NCBI GenBank assembly: GCA_020025655.1
Contig: JAHHRR010000073.1
Span: forward strand, 1 to 5,435
From: Oscillospiraceae bacterium
GTDB lineage: Bacteria > Bacillota > Clostridia > Oscillospirales > Oscillospiraceae
DNA length: 5,435 nucleotides
Direction of reading: 5' to 3'
Positions within the stretch are counted from its first letter, which is position 1. Every line of letters begins with the position of its first letter. The position numbers and the translations under genes are program-made. The notes below the pieces were generated by a model, which saw only the letters and a program-made list of their open reading frames with translations, had not been told where the DNA came from and did not search any database. Shown one piece after another: positions 4,720 through 5,435 of the stretch.

Positions 4720-5031
4720 ATGTCTGAAATTATTCTCACCGAACAGAACTTTAAAGAAGAGGTCCTCAACTCCGATAAGCCCGTTCTCGTTGACTTCTGG
4801 GCAACCTGGTGCGGCCCCTGCAAGATGCTTGCTCCCACCGTTGCAAAGATTGCAGAGGAGCAGGAAGGCATCATTAAGGTAGGTAAGGTTGATATTGACG
4901 AACAGCCCCAGCTGGCCGCTCAGTTCGGTATCTCCAGCATCCCCACTCTTATGGTATTCAAAGACGGTAAGGTTACCGCTACTTCCGTCGGTGTCCGCTC
5001 CAAGGGCATGATCGAGGGTATGCTTGACTGA
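4720..5031 (+). CDS. trxA: thioredoxin
   Basis: This is a cytoplasmic dithiol reductant, 103 residues, full length for the family. It has the canonical WCGPC site (W30, C31, G32, P33, C34) followed by K35, the buried D25 in VDFWATWCGPCK, the cis-proline P75 in ISSIPTLMVFKDG, and the VGKVDIDE strand (54-61). There is no signal peptide or membrane segment. The start is ATG 4720, with AAAGGA at 4704-4709. It is the last gene of the operon and probably feeds electrons to CcdA as well as to general reductases. No thioredoxin reductase gene is in view, so the electron source must be elsewhere. Codon choice (mostly AAG, GGC/GGT, CTC/CTT) looks more strongly selected than in ccdA and tlpA, which suggests high expression, possibly from an additional promoter. 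I did not find a convincing internal one. Confidence 0.95.
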   Translation: MSEIILTEQNFKEEVLNSDKPVLVDFWATWCGPCKMLAPTVAKIAEEQEGIIKVGKVDIDEQPQLAAQFGISSIPTLMVFKDGKVTATSVGVRSKGMIEGMLD

Positions 5032-5057
5032 TTTTTCAATCTAAAAGCTTAATTTAT

Positions 5058-5097
5058 AAAAACCGGAGACTGCATTAAACGCAGTCTCCGGTTTTTT
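5058..5097 (+). terminator. strong intrinsic terminator after the thioredoxin gene
   Basis: CCGGAGACTGC at 5063-5073 pairs perfectly with GCAGTCTCCGG at 5081-5091 around a seven-base loop. Flanking A-run and T-run extend the stem, and the T-run 5092-5097 completes it. The symmetry suggests that it may act in both directions. It closes the redox operon. Confidence 0.93.
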
Positions 5098-5187
5098 GCT
5101 TATGCAAATAATTAAACATATTCAGTATTTTTGCTGCCTGCTTTAGCTGAGAAATTCTTCAAAACACTCAAATATGCTTTAGAAACT

Positions 5188-5206
5188 TAAATCGTCTTAA
5201 GATTTA
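5188..5206. promoter_or_regulatory. 6-7-6 inverted repeat just upstream of the lipoprotein promoter
   Basis: TAAATC at 5188-5193 and GATTTA at 5201-5206 are perfect inverted arms spaced by seven bases. The right arm abuts the -35 box at 5207. This could be a regulator site, but the DNA is A+T-rich and chance is possible. Confidence 0.3.
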
Positions 5207-5235
5207 TTGAAAAAGGAATCGGAACAGAATAATAT
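5207..5235 (+). promoter_or_regulatory. promoter of the lipoprotein gene
   Basis: TTGAAA at 5207-5212 and TAATAT at 5230-5235 are 17 bases apart. An overlapping TATAAA at 5233-5238 would be 20 bases from the -35 and is less likely. The predicted start near 5242 leaves a leader of about 76 bases, in which I see no clear riboswitch or terminator. Confidence 0.6.
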
Positions 5236-5317
5236 AAATTTATAAATCAAGCTGCTCGCTGCATCTAACGGCTGTAAGCTGAAGCACGAAAACTAAAAAT
5301 AAAGGGGATGCCTCAAG

Positions 5318-5435
5318 ATGAAGAAGTCGGTAAAAATCACAGCACTGATTATTGTCATTTGTATATTGATGACCGGCTGCAATGCCAATAAGGAGAACAT
5401 TTCGGACGGCAGTGCTGACACCTTGCCTTTGAAAG
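5318..5435 (+). CDS. N-terminus of a lipoprotein (partial, runs off the window)
   Basis: Thirty-nine codons are visible. MKKSVK is a basic start, TALIIVICILMTG is a hydrophobic core, and the lipobox LMTG-C puts the modified cysteine at residue 21. The mature part begins CNANKENISDGSADTLPLK, a polar linker as in surface lipoproteins. The signal means export by Sec, lipidation by Lgt and cleavage by the lipoprotein signal peptidase, leaving the protein on the outer face of the membrane. The start is ATG 5318, with AAAGGGG at 5301-5307, ten bases upstream. An out-of-frame ATG at 5308 hits a stop after 27 codons. A solute-binding protein of an ABC transporter is common for such starts, but the function cannot be read from what is present. 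Confidence 0.8.
   Translation, partial: MKKSVKITALIIVICILMTGCNANKENISDGSADTLPLK

Noticed and set aside
5308..5391. Reading frame from ATG 5308
   Set aside because: AAAGGGG directly abuts this ATG, the frame stops after 27 codons and has no signal; the frame from 5318 has a clear lipoprotein signal.
1..5435. tRNA, CRISPR array, insertion sequence or phage feature
   Set aside because: I saw no cloverleaf with CCA, no regularly spaced direct repeats, no transposase or integrase, and no terminal inverted repeats.

Overview
The window is ordinary chromosomal DNA of an anaerobic, low-to-moderate G+C Firmicute, most likely a gut Clostridia/Oscillospiraceae (Ruminococcus-like) organism. This placement is inferred from AGGAGG-type ribosome sites, sigma-A-type promoters, compact U-tract terminators, and the style of the PgsA, CcdA, thioredoxin and CofE-like proteins. 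No marker gene fixes the genus. All recognised genes are on the + strand.

Layout: (1) positions 1-77 hold the 3' end of an unidentified gene. (2) 103-1361 hold a promoter and a 397-residue protein of the coenzyme F420-0:L-glutamate ligase (CofE-like) family. (3) 1362-1907 have no protein gene, but about 1508-1725 look like a stand-alone structured non-coding RNA with its own extended -10 promoter, a GNRA hairpin, long-range helices that can form a pseudoknot, a 14-bp hairpin and a terminator. An orphan promoter follows at 1751-1779. (4) 1908-2606 are a pgsA unit (phosphatidylglycerophosphate synthase) with a promoter, a palindrome over the -10 and a terminator. (5) 2626-3396 hold a Crp/Fnr-family regulator with its own promoter and terminator. 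(6) 3402-5097 form a three-gene thiol-redox operon: ccdA (membrane electron carrier), a membrane-anchored TlpA/ResA-like thioredoxin and a cytoplasmic thioredoxin, closed by a strong terminator. (7) 5207-5435 hold a promoter and the start of a lipoprotein gene that runs off the window.

How the parts fit: thioredoxin can pass electrons to CcdA, which moves them across the membrane to the TlpA-like protein outside the cell. The Crp/Fnr protein lies immediately upstream. It lacks the cyclic-nucleotide phosphate-binding signature and has a cysteine cluster at that place. Its recognition helix is CRP-like (R-E-x3-R). The operon promoter has a good extended -10 but no -35, and a GTGAC-N3-GTCAC palindrome is centred at about -41 from the predicted start, the classic class II activator position. 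The simplest reading is a local redox- or effector-sensing activator switching on the thiol relay.

The most unusual items are the structured RNA and the F420-ligase-like enzyme, which has no other F420 gene in view.
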